Program-made: the position numbers and the translations under genes
Part shown: one piece after another, positions 10,517 to 19,323 of the stretch
How the letters are laid out: every line of letters begins with the position of its first letter
Numbering within the stretch: the stretch's first letter is position 1
The notes under the pieces: generated by a model
Databases searched by the model: none
Seen by the model: the letters and a program-made list of their open reading frames with translations, nothing else
Told to the model about the DNA's origin: nothing
NCBI GenBank assembly: GCA_964520865.1
Contig: CAZFOY010000005.1
Location: forward strand, 1-64,000
DNA from: CAVQCT01 sp964520865
GTDB taxonomy: Bacteria > Zixibacteria > MSB-5A5 > GN15 > FEB-12
DNA length: 64,000 nt
Direction of reading: 5' to 3'

Positions 10517-13099
10517 TTACTTCAGGAGGACCATCTTCTTGGTTTCGCTGAAGTTGTTGGCAGTCAACTTGTAGAAGTAGACGCCGGAAGCCTGAGCGGA
10601 AGCATCCCAACTGAATGAGTGCTCACCAGCTTCGAACGAACCGTCGAAGGTCTTGACCAGCTGACCAGCTATGTTGTAGATGGACAGGCTGACCTGAGCC
10701 TTGACCGGCAGGCTGAAGCCGATGGTGGTCGTCGGGTTGAACGGGTTCGGGTAGTTCTGAGCCAGGCTGAAGTTAGCCGGGAGCAGTTTCGCGTTAACCG
10801 TCGCACCGTCGACCGAAGCGAACTCGGAGCTAATGACGTTGCCATTGGCACTGAGGACGTTACCGTTGAAGGTGTTACCTTCCATGCTGAAGACCAGAGC
10901 GTGAGTCACGTTGGCTTCGCGATCGAAGGCATACTTCAGTTCCATGTTATCCGCATGGAGTACCGGGGTGACATCACCCTGGTAGGTCACGAGAGCGGCA
11001 CCAACCGTACCGTTGACCACGACATTGCCGCCGTCAGCAGTATAGGTGATCGACGCCGGGGCGAGCTTCGGATAAGGAAGCGCGTCACCCTGGATGACAC
11101 GAATCAGGTAGACCAGGTCGGCAACCGACAGGGTAAGACCGTCATTGTTGACATCGGTGGCGGCAATCTGTCCCTGGAGATTGATGTGGAAAACACCAAT
11201 ACCATAGACAAAATAGTTGGAGAAGAGAACCGCATCCGCGATTTCATACTTCACGTTGTTCAGGTTGATATCACCACGAGCGTCGATCGAGTCGGAGCAA
11301 GCGATGTTGATGCAACCGTTCTGGAAGCTGACCGCGGGATACGCAGTCTTCGCGCCGGAACCGCAAGTACCATCCTGCGGACCCTGGTAGGTCGGATAAC
11401 CGACGGTACCGTCGATGATGTCAATACCGTTCGGCGGGTTTAGCGAAGCATCGCCGGTATAAATATGCTCGGCGATAAGCAGGCTGTCACCAGAGGCGGT
11501 GGAAAGGGCATTGTCGCCGCAATCCAGCCAGAAGAACCGAATCGGAATGACCTGGCACTGGAAGGTGCGGTCGTTGGTAACCAGGAAGTCGAGATTGAAC
11601 AGCGTGGACGGTTTCGGATCAGCCTCGAAGCAGGACGGATGATTCGGACCATTGTTCGTCTCGGCAATCGCAGTCACACGGAGCAAGCCACTCGGGCAGG
11701 AGCCGGAGCAGTTACCATCGGCGCCGTAACGATAGGTGAAATATTCCCATCCGCAACCAGCCGGACCCCAATCGTCACCGATGGAGGCGGTCTGGAAGGA
11801 CAGCGCAGAGTTATCATAAGCGATCAGCATGTCGTAACCACCGATCGGACCACCCTGGGCGGCCAACTGGACCGGAACGATTACGTGCTGACCCTGGAAG
11901 ACAAAGTTGCCGGACTGGTCGCCAACGCAAGGAATAACGACCTGATACTGCGAACCAATGATGACTGTCACGTCGAATGTGCAAGTCGACGACAGATTGC
12001 CATCAGAGCCTTCGACAGTGATCGGCCAGGTGCCACCGGTCTGACCGGCGTTGAGATGGATAGTTCCATTCGGATCAACGGTAACCGCGTTTCCAGCATC
12101 TGCGGCTAAGAAAGCAGCGGCATCACTCAGCGTGAAGGTAACCGGATCGCAATCGTCGGTAGCCGTAGCGCTGACTGTTGCGCCAGTGCCGTTGGACATG
12201 CTGACGTCACCCGGGCAGGTCACAACCGGAGCTTCGTTGGTGAAGTTCAGGTTGACTGTCGAAACTGCGGAGTTGCAACCGGCACCGGTAGCAACGATAT
12301 CAACGCTTACAGAAGCACCGACATCAGCCAGGGTGGGCGAGTAGGACCACACACCGTTGGCGTCGATGGTACCGATAGAGGCCGTCCAGCCCGTGATCGG
12401 GTTCGGCGGAGTCTGCGGCGTGACTTCATGAGCGTCGAAATCAAAAGTCATGACATCGCAGTGGCTTCCGGTAAGGGAAGTCGGAGCATTGTCGATGACC
12501 GGGGGCTGGCACGGAGGAACGCCTGCGATATAGCAGTACGGGCCGCCCCATTCCGGAGCTTCACTGGGGTTTCCACCACCGGGAGCCCAAACCCAAGCAT
12601 GGTTCGGCTTGGCCCAGGTGGAGTCGATACAAAGAGTCTCGCCTTCGGCAATGTTACCGGTGGCGATAGTCACTGAAGGAGCATCAAAACCGATCGGAAG
12701 ACCATAACCGGTGCTTTTTGCACCGCCGACGCCGACCGTGTCAGCACCAGCGCCGTCGTTGGCGCCGTAGCCGCTCGTGAAAGCAAAGATCAGCGCGAAG
12801 TGGTCGCCGGTTGTCCAGCCACCGCCGTCGGAACCTGGCCAGGGAAGAGTATCAATCACGGGAATCGTGAATGAACCGCCACCCATGGTGTAGACTTTCC
12901 AGGCGTTGTCAATACCACCGATCGTGTAAGGACGATCGTTGGTATAACGCATCGTGAAGACCACCGGCGCGCCCGCGATAATCGAATCCGGGGTGCCGTA
13001 GGTGCTCGTCACGTTGTCTACTGAGATGCTCACGGCATTGGCAAGCCCAAATGAAACGACTAAAGATGCCAGTACCAGGAAAAATGAAATACGTTTCAT
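10517..13099 (-). CDS. Secreted cohesin/dockerin protein with C-terminal sorting domain
   Basis: 860 residues. AGGAG at 13106-13110 abuts an in-frame ATG at 13105 with no spacer, and lies 6 nt from the ATG at 13099; the second is the better start. The signal peptide is residues 1-22 (MKRISFFLVLASL... ANA). The N-terminal 180 residues (SISVDNVTSTYGTPDS...) form an unrecognised beta-rich domain. Next come two HYR/Ig-like stretches (about 205-385), a cohesin-like domain (about 390-600, GQHVIVPVQLAA), a dockerin-like pair (GDINLNNVKYEIADAV and TDVNNDGLTLSVADLV, about 615-680), and a sorting domain with LAQNYPNPFNPTTT, ending KKMVLLK. It appears extracellular and structural; no catalytic motif was seen. 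The stop is followed by a hairpin. Confidence 0.85.
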   Translation of the reverse strand: MKRISFFLVLASLVVSFGLANAVSISVDNVTSTYGTPDSIIAGAPVVFTMRYTNDRPYTIGGIDNAWKVYTMGGGSFTIPVIDTLPWPGSDGGGWTTGDHFALIFAFTSGYGANDGAGADTVGVGGAKSTGYGLPIGFDAPSVTIATGNIAEGETLCIDSTWAKPNHAWVWAPGGGNPSEAPEWGGPYCYIAGVPPCQPPVIDNAPTSLTGSHCDVMTFDFDAHEVTPQTPPNPITGWTASIGTIDANGVWSYSPTLADVGASVSVDIVATGAGCNSAVSTVNLNFTNEAPVVTCPGDVSMSNGTGATVSATATDDCDPVTFTLSDAAAFLAADAGNAVTVDPNGTIHLNAGQTGGTWPITVEGSDGNLSSTCTFDVTVIIGSQYQVVIPCVGDQSGNFVFQGQHVIVPVQLAAQGGPIGGYDMLIAYDNSALSFQTASIGDDWGPAGCGWEYFTYRYGADGNCSGSCPSGLLRVTAIAETNNGPNHPSCFEADPKPSTLFNLDFLVTNDRTFQCQVIPIRFFWLDCGDNALSTASGDSLLIAEHIYTGDASLNPPNGIDIIDGTVGYPTYQGPQDGTCGSGAKTAYPAVSFQNGCINIACSDSIDARGDINLNNVKYEIADAVLFSNYFVYGIGVFHINLQGQIAATDVNNDGLTLSVADLVYLIRVIQGDALPYPKLAPASITYTADGGNVVVNGTVGAALVTYQGDVTPVLHADNMELKYAFDREANVTHALVFSMEGNTFNGNVLSANGNVISSEFASVDGATVNAKLLPANFSLAQNYPNPFNPTTTIGFSLPVKAQVSLSIYNIAGQLVKTFDGSFEAGEHSFSWDASAQASGVYFYKLTANNFSETKKMVLLK

Positions 13100-13424
13100 T
13101 TTCATCTCCTAATTACTTCGTTATCAAATATTGATGTAACTTTGACGGCTAACTTCAGACTCTTTTCCCCCTCATTGTCGTGGTGAATCGTCCGTGGGCG
13201 AGAGCCAACAAGCCTCGGGAAAATTTCGTACGACCAGGTTAAGAGCGAGTTAACAGTCCGTTCATTTGAGCGCGCGTTATTCACCCTTCTTTTAAACGTC
13301 CTCCTTTCCACTTTTTTGTCGTTAACAGGTTTTGTCGCTTACAGGCGACACTTCTTCTTGTTTATTCTCACTATTTTCAATTCGAGCAGTATTTTCGACG
13401 TGTAAAATGTGCGTTAATCGTCCG
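13100..13424. other. Intergenic region, about 325 bp
   Basis: Separates two exported-protein genes on the minus strand. It holds the Shine-Dalgarno for the 13099 start (AGGAG at 13106-13110) and a short 6-bp stem (tgtcgc...gcgaca near 13333-13350) that may end transcription of the dockerin gene. No ORF or RNA was recognised. Confidence 0.45.
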
Positions 13425-14366
13425 TCACATACAGTTATTGGGACAGATGGCCGCACCGACGCCAAACATATAGTCGACCATCGCAATCACATCGCTGATA
13501 TCCACCGTACCATCGCAGTTCACATCCCCGCTCAGGAACGGATCGGGGGCCGGCCCGGAGCCGAACATATATTCAACGAGATAGATCAAATCGCTGATGT
13601 CGACATTCTGGCCGGCATCACCGTCGATATTTCCACAGGTATAGGCCGGCGGCTCCAGCACCGTGAGCGAACCATCATACACCTTCACATGAGCAGTATC
13701 CAGAACGGCAACCTGGATCGTGTCAATGCTCGTGGAATCGCACGGTCCAAATGTGACGTGCACCCAGTTGACGCAAACATCCCCTATCCAGCCCTCACAC
13801 AGATAGCAGTTGGTGTCGGGACGGTTCTCCTGAATCCAGGGGATGGAGGTTCCATCGGGGCGTGAGAGACTGAAATGGTCCTTGAAATCGGTCTGAACCA
13901 GGATATTCACGGTTCGTCGGGTGGTCGTGTCGGGCATGTCCATCACATTGGCGAGAACTTTGATCAGCAGACCGCCCTGTTGTGGGGCTATGCCGCCGGG
14001 GCTGGCGAGATAGTGGGCGAGTCCGAATATATTCAAATCACGGTTGGTACCTGAAATCGATGTCCCGCGGACGATATCCCATCCTCCGCAGAGGGTGCCT
14101 ACAGTGTCGAGCAAGGTGTCGAGGGTCATAATGTCGGGAACGTCGAGCTGGAGCCAGAGATTGAACGCGGCTACCGTGTCGACCAGATTATCCAGATATA
14201 TTGCTATGATCGAACCCTGCGTGCCGGAGGGCGCGGTCGTATCGGACACTTTTACAACTATATTCGGTATGCCGGCATGTGCGGGAGCCGAAAACGCCAC
14301 AAGCGAAATCAGCACAACGAAGAAAACGAGAGAAACGGTTTTAAGGGACGTACGGCAGAAAGTCAT
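13425..14366 (-). CDS. Secreted dockerin-type protein
   Basis: 313 residues. The ATG at 14366 lies 4-5 nt after GGAGGAG (14371-14377), so it is preferred over an upstream frame extension to 14417. Residues 1-31 form a signal peptide (LVFFVVLISL... AHA). The central region (about 32-240) is beta-rich and cohesin-like (VKVSDTTAPSGTQGSII). The C-terminus carries two canonical dockerin calcium loops: DGDAGQNVDISDLIYLVEYM and DVNCDGTVDISDVIAMVDYM. It ends in CPNNCM and lacks the YPNPFNP sorting domain of its neighbours. A natural inference is that it is retained at the surface by docking to cohesin modules of those neighbours, which remains untested. Confidence 0.8.
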   Translation of the reverse strand: MTFCRTSLKTVSLVFFVVLISLVAFSAPAHAGIPNIVVKVSDTTAPSGTQGSIIAIYLDNLVDTVAAFNLWLQLDVPDIMTLDTLLDTVGTLCGGWDIVRGTSISGTNRDLNIFGLAHYLASPGGIAPQQGGLLIKVLANVMDMPDTTTRRTVNILVQTDFKDHFSLSRPDGTSIPWIQENRPDTNCYLCEGWIGDVCVNWVHVTFGPCDSTSIDTIQVAVLDTAHVKVYDGSLTVLEPPAYTCGNIDGDAGQNVDISDLIYLVEYMFGSGPAPDPFLSGDVNCDGTVDISDVIAMVDYMFGVGAAICPNNCM

Positions 14367-15193
14367 AATCTCCTCCTGAAGGATCCGAGATGTTTTCAAT
14401 ATCAATCCCTTAGCCAAGCCTCTATAACATACTCCTGCGATAGACAGCGTCTATACAATACACGTAACGATGAAGTTTTTTGATTTTTAGCTTATTAGCT
14501 GTTGTACCAACTGTGTACCTGCTTGTAAATCTTAAGCCGCCCCCACAGCGGTCTTAAGAAAGAAGTATTTACAAAGACAGAGTTGCTCGGAAAGAGGTGA
14601 CCCACGCGGGGTCAGTGTTGTTAAACTTTCTGGGTAGTGAACCTATCATCCGAGCAGAATATATGGCCTAAGGGTCCGATTGTCAATAGAAAAAAGGCAG
14701 TTTATTTCGCGGACTCCTGCCAGCGAAGATGTCATTCCTCCACGATTCGTATTAAAGAAGATCGCTTCGCACACATCCCCGTGTCGGCCGTTGTCAACCG
14801 GTGCGGTGCGCGAAGTCGTACTTGCTCCTTCAGCCTGTCCTGCAAGCAATATGCCGATTTGACCTGAACGCCCGGGAGTAATGTCGATGCGTCGGTCAAT
14901 CTCCTCTGAGGTAACTGCTTGGCTGCCATCGCAAGCCGTAAAAGGGCGATTGAGTAAACCGACAAAGATGGAAACGATTCCGAGAGGTGCAGCTCTCAAT
15001 GTGCAGGCTGATACACAATACGGTCGGACCTTCGACGAGGACAATAAGAAGCGGTCTGCAAACTGTTCGAATTTTGCACATGCCGGAGACGGTCAGGCCG
15101 GATTTTCCTGCAAATTACGCCCCGGTTTTTTAGTTTGACATTCTCATCCGTTTGGCTATCATTTCATTCCATAAAATAACCGCAGGATACCGG
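14367..15193. other. About 800-bp stretch without an assignable gene
   Basis: Between a minus-strand dockerin gene and a plus-strand hydrolase gene, so it should hold divergent promoters. A minus-strand frame (14646-15044, 132 codons, TTG start, no clear Shine-Dalgarno) and plus-strand frames (14680-14862, 14881-15138) overlap each other. None resembles a family I know, though the minus frame has fairly protein-like composition. I looked for RNase P RNA, tmRNA and tRNA hallmarks and found none. It may be a decayed gene or non-coding DNA. Confidence 0.4.
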
Positions 15194-16108
15194 ATGCCCA
15201 GGCTGTCGCGTCAGACGAAAGAAACTATCAAGACCATTGTGGTCTTAGTCATCGTTGCTCTCCTGTTGGTTGTCTATGTGATCTACCCCCTCAATCGAGT
15301 CAAGACGCTTATGGGCAGAGCTGACCTCGATTCTTACAATCCCGACTCGCTCGCCGTGAACGATGTCTCTTTATTCCAGGAGGCCGGTCTCCCGGCCGAT
15401 ACATTTCGGGTCGATGCCGACGGCCTTACGACGGTCGCCGGAGTCTATATCCCCTGTAACACCGAGAATAACGAACACATACGAGGAACGGTACTTTTGC
15501 TTCCGCCGGAAGACAAGACGATCGACTCGCTTGTCTCCCTCGTGACCGAATTCCACGATTCCGGTTATGTCGTAGCGGCCTACGATCAGCGGGCCACCGG
15601 GTCATCGTCGGGGAAATACCACGGCGAGGGGCTGTACGAGTCAAACGACCTGCAAGCCGTTATCAGTTATCTGGAGATCCGCGCCGAGATAATACACCCA
15701 CTGACCGTAGTGGGCTTCAGACTGGGAGCGGACGCCAGTCTGCTGGCCGAACAGGAGGAAGGCAGGATCAATGCCGTGGTGGCGGTGAATCCGTACCTGA
15801 CGACCCGCAATCTGCTCGATGAAACCAAGACCCGGACAGGAACGCATTGGTTTCCTTTCTACCGCACGACCATGTTCTGGTGGTACAACATCCGCTCGAG
15901 TTACGCCGCGCAGAAGCGAACGGTCGATCAGATCAAGCCGGTTGTCTGTCGCACTCTCGTGCTCGTGCCTGAATCGCGCGAAACCACTCCCGCTGTCGAG
16001 AAGCTCAAGGATGTCTCACCTGCCGACAAACTCACTATCGAGGCCCAGCCTCAAGGCCGCGATGAACTGAACCAGCGGATAATGTCATTTGTTGGCGGCG
16101 CAATGTAG
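15194..16108 (+). CDS. Membrane-anchored alpha/beta-hydrolase-fold protein lacking the nucleophile serine
   Basis: 304 residues from the ATG at 15194, preceded by AGGA; a TTG at 15152 is a weaker alternative. Residues about 12-33 are a single transmembrane anchor (IVVLVIVALLLVVYVIY), with the rest probably periplasmic. The fold is suggested by GTVLLLPPEDK, SGYVVAAYDQRATGSSSG (strand-4/oxyanion region) and the elbow TVVGFRLGADASLL. In active relatives the elbow is G-x-S-x-G; here residue 176 is Arg (codon aga at 15719-15721). It is therefore probably not a conventional serine hydrolase, and may bind a ligand or be scaffold-like. It precedes the flavodiiron gene by 190 bp on the same strand. 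Confidence 0.75.
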   Translation: MPRLSRQTKETIKTIVVLVIVALLLVVYVIYPLNRVKTLMGRADLDSYNPDSLAVNDVSLFQEAGLPADTFRVDADGLTTVAGVYIPCNTENNEHIRGTVLLLPPEDKTIDSLVSLVTEFHDSGYVVAAYDQRATGSSSGKYHGEGLYESNDLQAVISYLEIRAEIIHPLTVVGFRLGADASLLAEQEEGRINAVVAVNPYLTTRNLLDETKTRTGTHWFPFYRTTMFWWYNIRSSYAAQKRTVDQIKPVVCRTLVLVPESRETTPAVEKLKDVSPADKLTIEAQPQGRDELNQRIMSFVGGAM

Positions 16109-16298
16109 CCATAGCGCCATCCTGACAGTCGATTCTCTTTTTTCAGTCCTCACCGAAAATTCTAACGGAAAAGGCGATCAATTTGCCGCTGATTCTGTTA
16201 CTACAGGCGAGTGCCTGAAAGAGATCGGCGAACCGGCCGTTGATTCAGGAACCGATTTACATATATTACTGTCCGACCAAACAAGGGAGTTTAGTAGA

Positions 16299-17489
16299 AT
16301 GAGCGCGATACAGATTGCTGATAATGTCTTTTCCGTCGGAGTGAAAGATCCCGAGCTGACCGTCTTTGATATCGTCATGCCGACCAAGCATGGCACGACT
16401 TATAACTCGTATCTGGTTCGAGGGTCCGAGAAGACAGCCTTGATCGACGGAGTGAAGGCGGGGTTTACCGAAGAATCGTTTGCGAATATTGCCGAAGTCT
16501 GCCCGATAAGCGACATCGACTACCTGATCGTCAACCACAACGAACCGGACCACAGCGGGTCGATCCCGGCCTTGCTGGACAGGAATCCGAATCTCAAGCT
16601 GTATTGCTCGGGGCCGGCTATCCCGTTTCTTAACAACATAATCAATCGGGAAAGCGATATCACCGGACTCAAGGACAATCAGACCCTTGAGCTTGGAGGA
16701 AAGACCCTCCTGTTCAAACTGATGCCCTACATGCACTGGCCCGACACGATGATGGAGTTTCTCCCGGAGAACAACATTCTGTTCTCCAATGATGGTTTCG
16801 CAACCCACCTCTGTACCGATACACTCTATGCCGACGAAGCCGATTCAACCGATCTTGAATTCGAATTCAAATACTATTTCGATGCGATCATGCGGCCGTT
16901 TACCGGGTATATGCGGAGGAATCTGGTCAAGCTTGACGAGTTGGATATCAAGATGCTTGCCCCCTCCCACGGCCCGGTCTTCCGAAATGAACCGAGGAAG
17001 TATATCGATCTCTATAAAGAATGGGCGGCCGACAAGAGCGAGGGGAAGAACCTTGTTACCATTTTCTACGCCACAAATTACGGCAACACCCGGCTGATGG
17101 CGGAATCGGTCAAAAAAGATCTCGAGACAACCGGTTTGCAGGTAGATCTGGTCGATGCCTCTTTCTTCAATGAGGAAATGTTCAGGGAGAGAATCGAATC
17201 AAGCCGAGCCGTGTTAATCGGTACTCCCACTTTCAACGGCGATGCCGTTAAGCCGATCTGGGATCTGGTCAACCTTTTCTCGACCGTCTATTCAATCGGA
17301 AAGAAAGCAGCGGTGTTCGGTTCATACGGCTGGGGCGGAGAGGGGGCCAAGCTGGTCGCCGAGCGACTCGCCGGACTCAAGATGAAGGTATTCCAGGACA
17401 ACTTCAGAGCCCGCTTGATCCCCTCGTCTACTGAAATGGACGCAATCGACGAGTACAGCGACAAGCTGATCGAGTTCATCGGCAAGTAG
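16299..17489 (+). CDS. Flavodiiron protein (A-type flavoprotein, O2/NO reductase)
   Basis: 396 residues, the usual length for a two-domain class A flavodiiron protein. The ATG at 16299 follows gggag; an upstream frame extension to 16089 has no support. The N-terminal metallo-beta-lactamase domain (1-250) has every iron ligand of the family: H80-x-E82-x-D84-H85 (HNEPDH), H146 (MHWPD), D165 and H224 (SHGP). The C-terminal flavodoxin domain (about 254-396) has the FMN loop YATNYGNT. Such cytosolic enzymes reduce O2 to water or NO to N2O with electrons from rubredoxin or similar carriers; no rubredoxin gene is adjacent. It indicates a microaerophilic or anaerobic lifestyle with oxygen or NO defence, which fits the Rex regulator and ferritin-like gene elsewhere in the window. 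Confidence 0.93.
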   Translation: MSAIQIADNVFSVGVKDPELTVFDIVMPTKHGTTYNSYLVRGSEKTALIDGVKAGFTEESFANIAEVCPISDIDYLIVNHNEPDHSGSIPALLDRNPNLKLYCSGPAIPFLNNIINRESDITGLKDNQTLELGGKTLLFKLMPYMHWPDTMMEFLPENNILFSNDGFATHLCTDTLYADEADSTDLEFEFKYYFDAIMRPFTGYMRRNLVKLDELDIKMLAPSHGPVFRNEPRKYIDLYKEWAADKSEGKNLVTIFYATNYGNTRLMAESVKKDLETTGLQVDLVDASFFNEEMFRERIESSRAVLIGTPTFNGDAVKPIWDLVNLFSTVYSIGKKAAVFGSYGWGGEGAKLVAERLAGLKMKVFQDNFRARLIPSSTEMDAIDEYSDKLIEFIGK

Positions 17490-17537
17490 CAGTGGACATA
17501 GATCCACCTGGGTCAACGACCTGATCACTTCGCGTAA

Positions 17538-17581
17538 TTTTCTTTCGCCCGAAAGTCGCTCACACTCAGTGCGAAAGAAAA
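17538..17581 (+). terminator. Inverted repeat after the flavodiiron gene
   Basis: Arms ttttctttcgc (17538-17548) and gcgaaagaaaa (17571-17581), 11 bp each, with a 22-nt loop, about 50 nt past the stop. The long loop and lack of a T tract make a terminator role possible rather than firm. Confidence 0.4.
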
Positions 17582-17736
17582 CTGCGAAATTAATATATCA
17601 CTAAGCCTATCGCGACAAAACAGTTATCGGGGTGCTGTCGCGTTCACACGCGGCAGTCTGACGCCAAGTTTCGGTTGACCCACATTTCCGAGCGTGTATA
17701 TTATTGTCTCTTTTATAGGGAGGAACGGGAATCAGA

Positions 17737-19302
17737 ATGGGCTGCCGCCTTATTTTCGCATTGGCGGTTTGGGGTGTGATGTCCGGCACCACTTGGGCTT
17801 CGCTGGGGTTGACACCTGAAAACTCGGTCATAATTCCGGAGATTACCGGCAACGTCCGCCAGGTTGGAATCGCCGACCTCGATCATGACGGGATCCTCGA
17901 TCTGCTCGTCTGTGACAATCGGACAATCGTTGTCTATTCGGTCGGCAGGGGATCAATCATCTTTCAATTTCATCTCGAATCGGATCCGCTCGATGTCGAG
18001 TTTCTTCTGGCCGATGTCAACGCCGACAGCATTCCTGATCTGGTCATCGGGCAGTACCTTGACTACCTACAAAAACCGCCGGATACGGTCTGCCGGATAG
18101 ATCTGTTCGACGGCGCATCCGGCTTCGCTGGGCACGATTCATGCTTCTATACAGCGAACCGCACTACTCCTGCGTCCTTTGGCGAACCGTTTCCATCGGT
18201 GGCACTGTCAGCTGGAGACTACGACGGCGATGGATTCAACGAACTCCGGGTGGCGTATCACCGGTACCAAACTCTAAACTTTTTTGGCACTGCTCGATTC
18301 AACAGTATCGGCGAAACGAGAACTTATCAGTCCTTCCCGACTTCGCCGCTCGACTCTATGCCGAGCTGCACCGATGCTCCTGTTCTCCTACGTACGGAAG
18401 ATGGCCGTACACTTCAAGCAGTGACGAGGTATGAGGCTTCCGTGACCGCCGTCCCTTCGTCGGCAGAATACTCAACCACTCTGAGGTCTATGGTAGATGT
18501 CGTGAATGGTTCGGGGATGGCAGTAGCGACACTCGAAGATCACAGCAGCATGCCGTGCGTATCGGATTCGACTGAGCTGATAAGTATGTACCGGGCAGCA
18601 GAGGCAGGTAATCTGTATTCTTCGGACACGACCACCTCCGACTTACTGATCGATTACCGCGCCGCTTATCGCTGCTTCTCCGATGGTGCGGCCACTTTTG
18701 ATTCCACCGAGCACACTTATCAGCTTTATCATCTTGATGAATCTGACTCGCTGTTGTTTGTTCGGGAGATCCCGGACCTGGACGGCCTGGCGTGTCCGAA
18801 GTATCTCAAAGCGTATCCCCAGCAGTTGTTCGCCTTTGGTCGAAGCAGCGTCTATCAGGTTACGCCGCTCACGGGAAGTCTCGAGTCAATCGGCATTCTC
18901 CCCGACGTTGACACGATCTTGTGGAACAGCGGAACTGCGAATGCCGATTGCTTTGTCGTCGGAGTAAAGGGGAGCAAGATCGCCTGGCATCGAATCGATG
19001 AAGTGACCGATGTTCAAGATATCCCGGAAAACCTGCCTGACGGATTCGAGTTGGGGCGGATCTATCCCAACCCGTTCAACGCCGTGGTCACAATCCCGGT
19101 AACAATACCCCGGTCCGGACAGCTTTCCCTTGAGGTCTTCAATGTTCTGGGGCAATGCTTATATTCAATCGTGGACTCAAAGCAAGAGGCCGGAAGCAGG
19201 CTGTTCCGATGGGATGCGGGGAAATTCAGTTCAGGAGTCTACTTCGTTCGCGCGACGTTCGAAGGTCAGACCCGCACAACAAGAGCTGTCCTGCTCAAGT
19301 AA
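17737..19302 (+). CDS. Secreted FG-GAP/VCBS repeat protein with sorting domain
   Basis: 521 residues with a signal peptide (MGCRLIFALAVWG... WA-S). FG-GAP/VCBS-like calcium repeats are visible as IADLDHDGILDLLV, ADVNADSIPDLVIG and GDYDGDGFNELRV in the first 180 residues, suggesting a beta-propeller. The C-terminal 85 residues form the same sorting-domain family as the proteins at 4.8-13 kb (GRIYPNPFNAVVTIPVTIP, ending TRAVLLK), although the NPFNP motif reads NPFNA here. The frame is intact. Probably a surface-attached propeller; ligand unknown. Next to it, on the other strand, is the convergent DUF58 gene. Confidence 0.82.
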   Translation: MGCRLIFALAVWGVMSGTTWASLGLTPENSVIIPEITGNVRQVGIADLDHDGILDLLVCDNRTIVVYSVGRGSIIFQFHLESDPLDVEFLLADVNADSIPDLVIGQYLDYLQKPPDTVCRIDLFDGASGFAGHDSCFYTANRTTPASFGEPFPSVALSAGDYDGDGFNELRVAYHRYQTLNFFGTARFNSIGETRTYQSFPTSPLDSMPSCTDAPVLLRTEDGRTLQAVTRYEASVTAVPSSAEYSTTLRSMVDVVNGSGMAVATLEDHSSMPCVSDSTELISMYRAAEAGNLYSSDTTTSDLLIDYRAAYRCFSDGAATFDSTEHTYQLYHLDESDSLLFVREIPDLDGLACPKYLKAYPQQLFAFGRSSVYQVTPLTGSLESIGILPDVDTILWNSGTANADCFVVGVKGSKIAWHRIDEVTDVQDIPENLPDGFELGRIYPNPFNAVVTIPVTIPRSGQLSLEVFNVLGQCLYSIVDSKQEAGSRLFRWDAGKFSSGVYFVRATFEGQTRTTRAVLLK

Positions 19303-19323
19303 AGCGATCAATCCTGCAATGAA

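Noticed and set aside
10619..11443. Plus-strand frame of 274 codons
   Set aside because: It lies antisense to a well-supported secreted-protein gene, has no ribosome-binding site and no recognisable domain.
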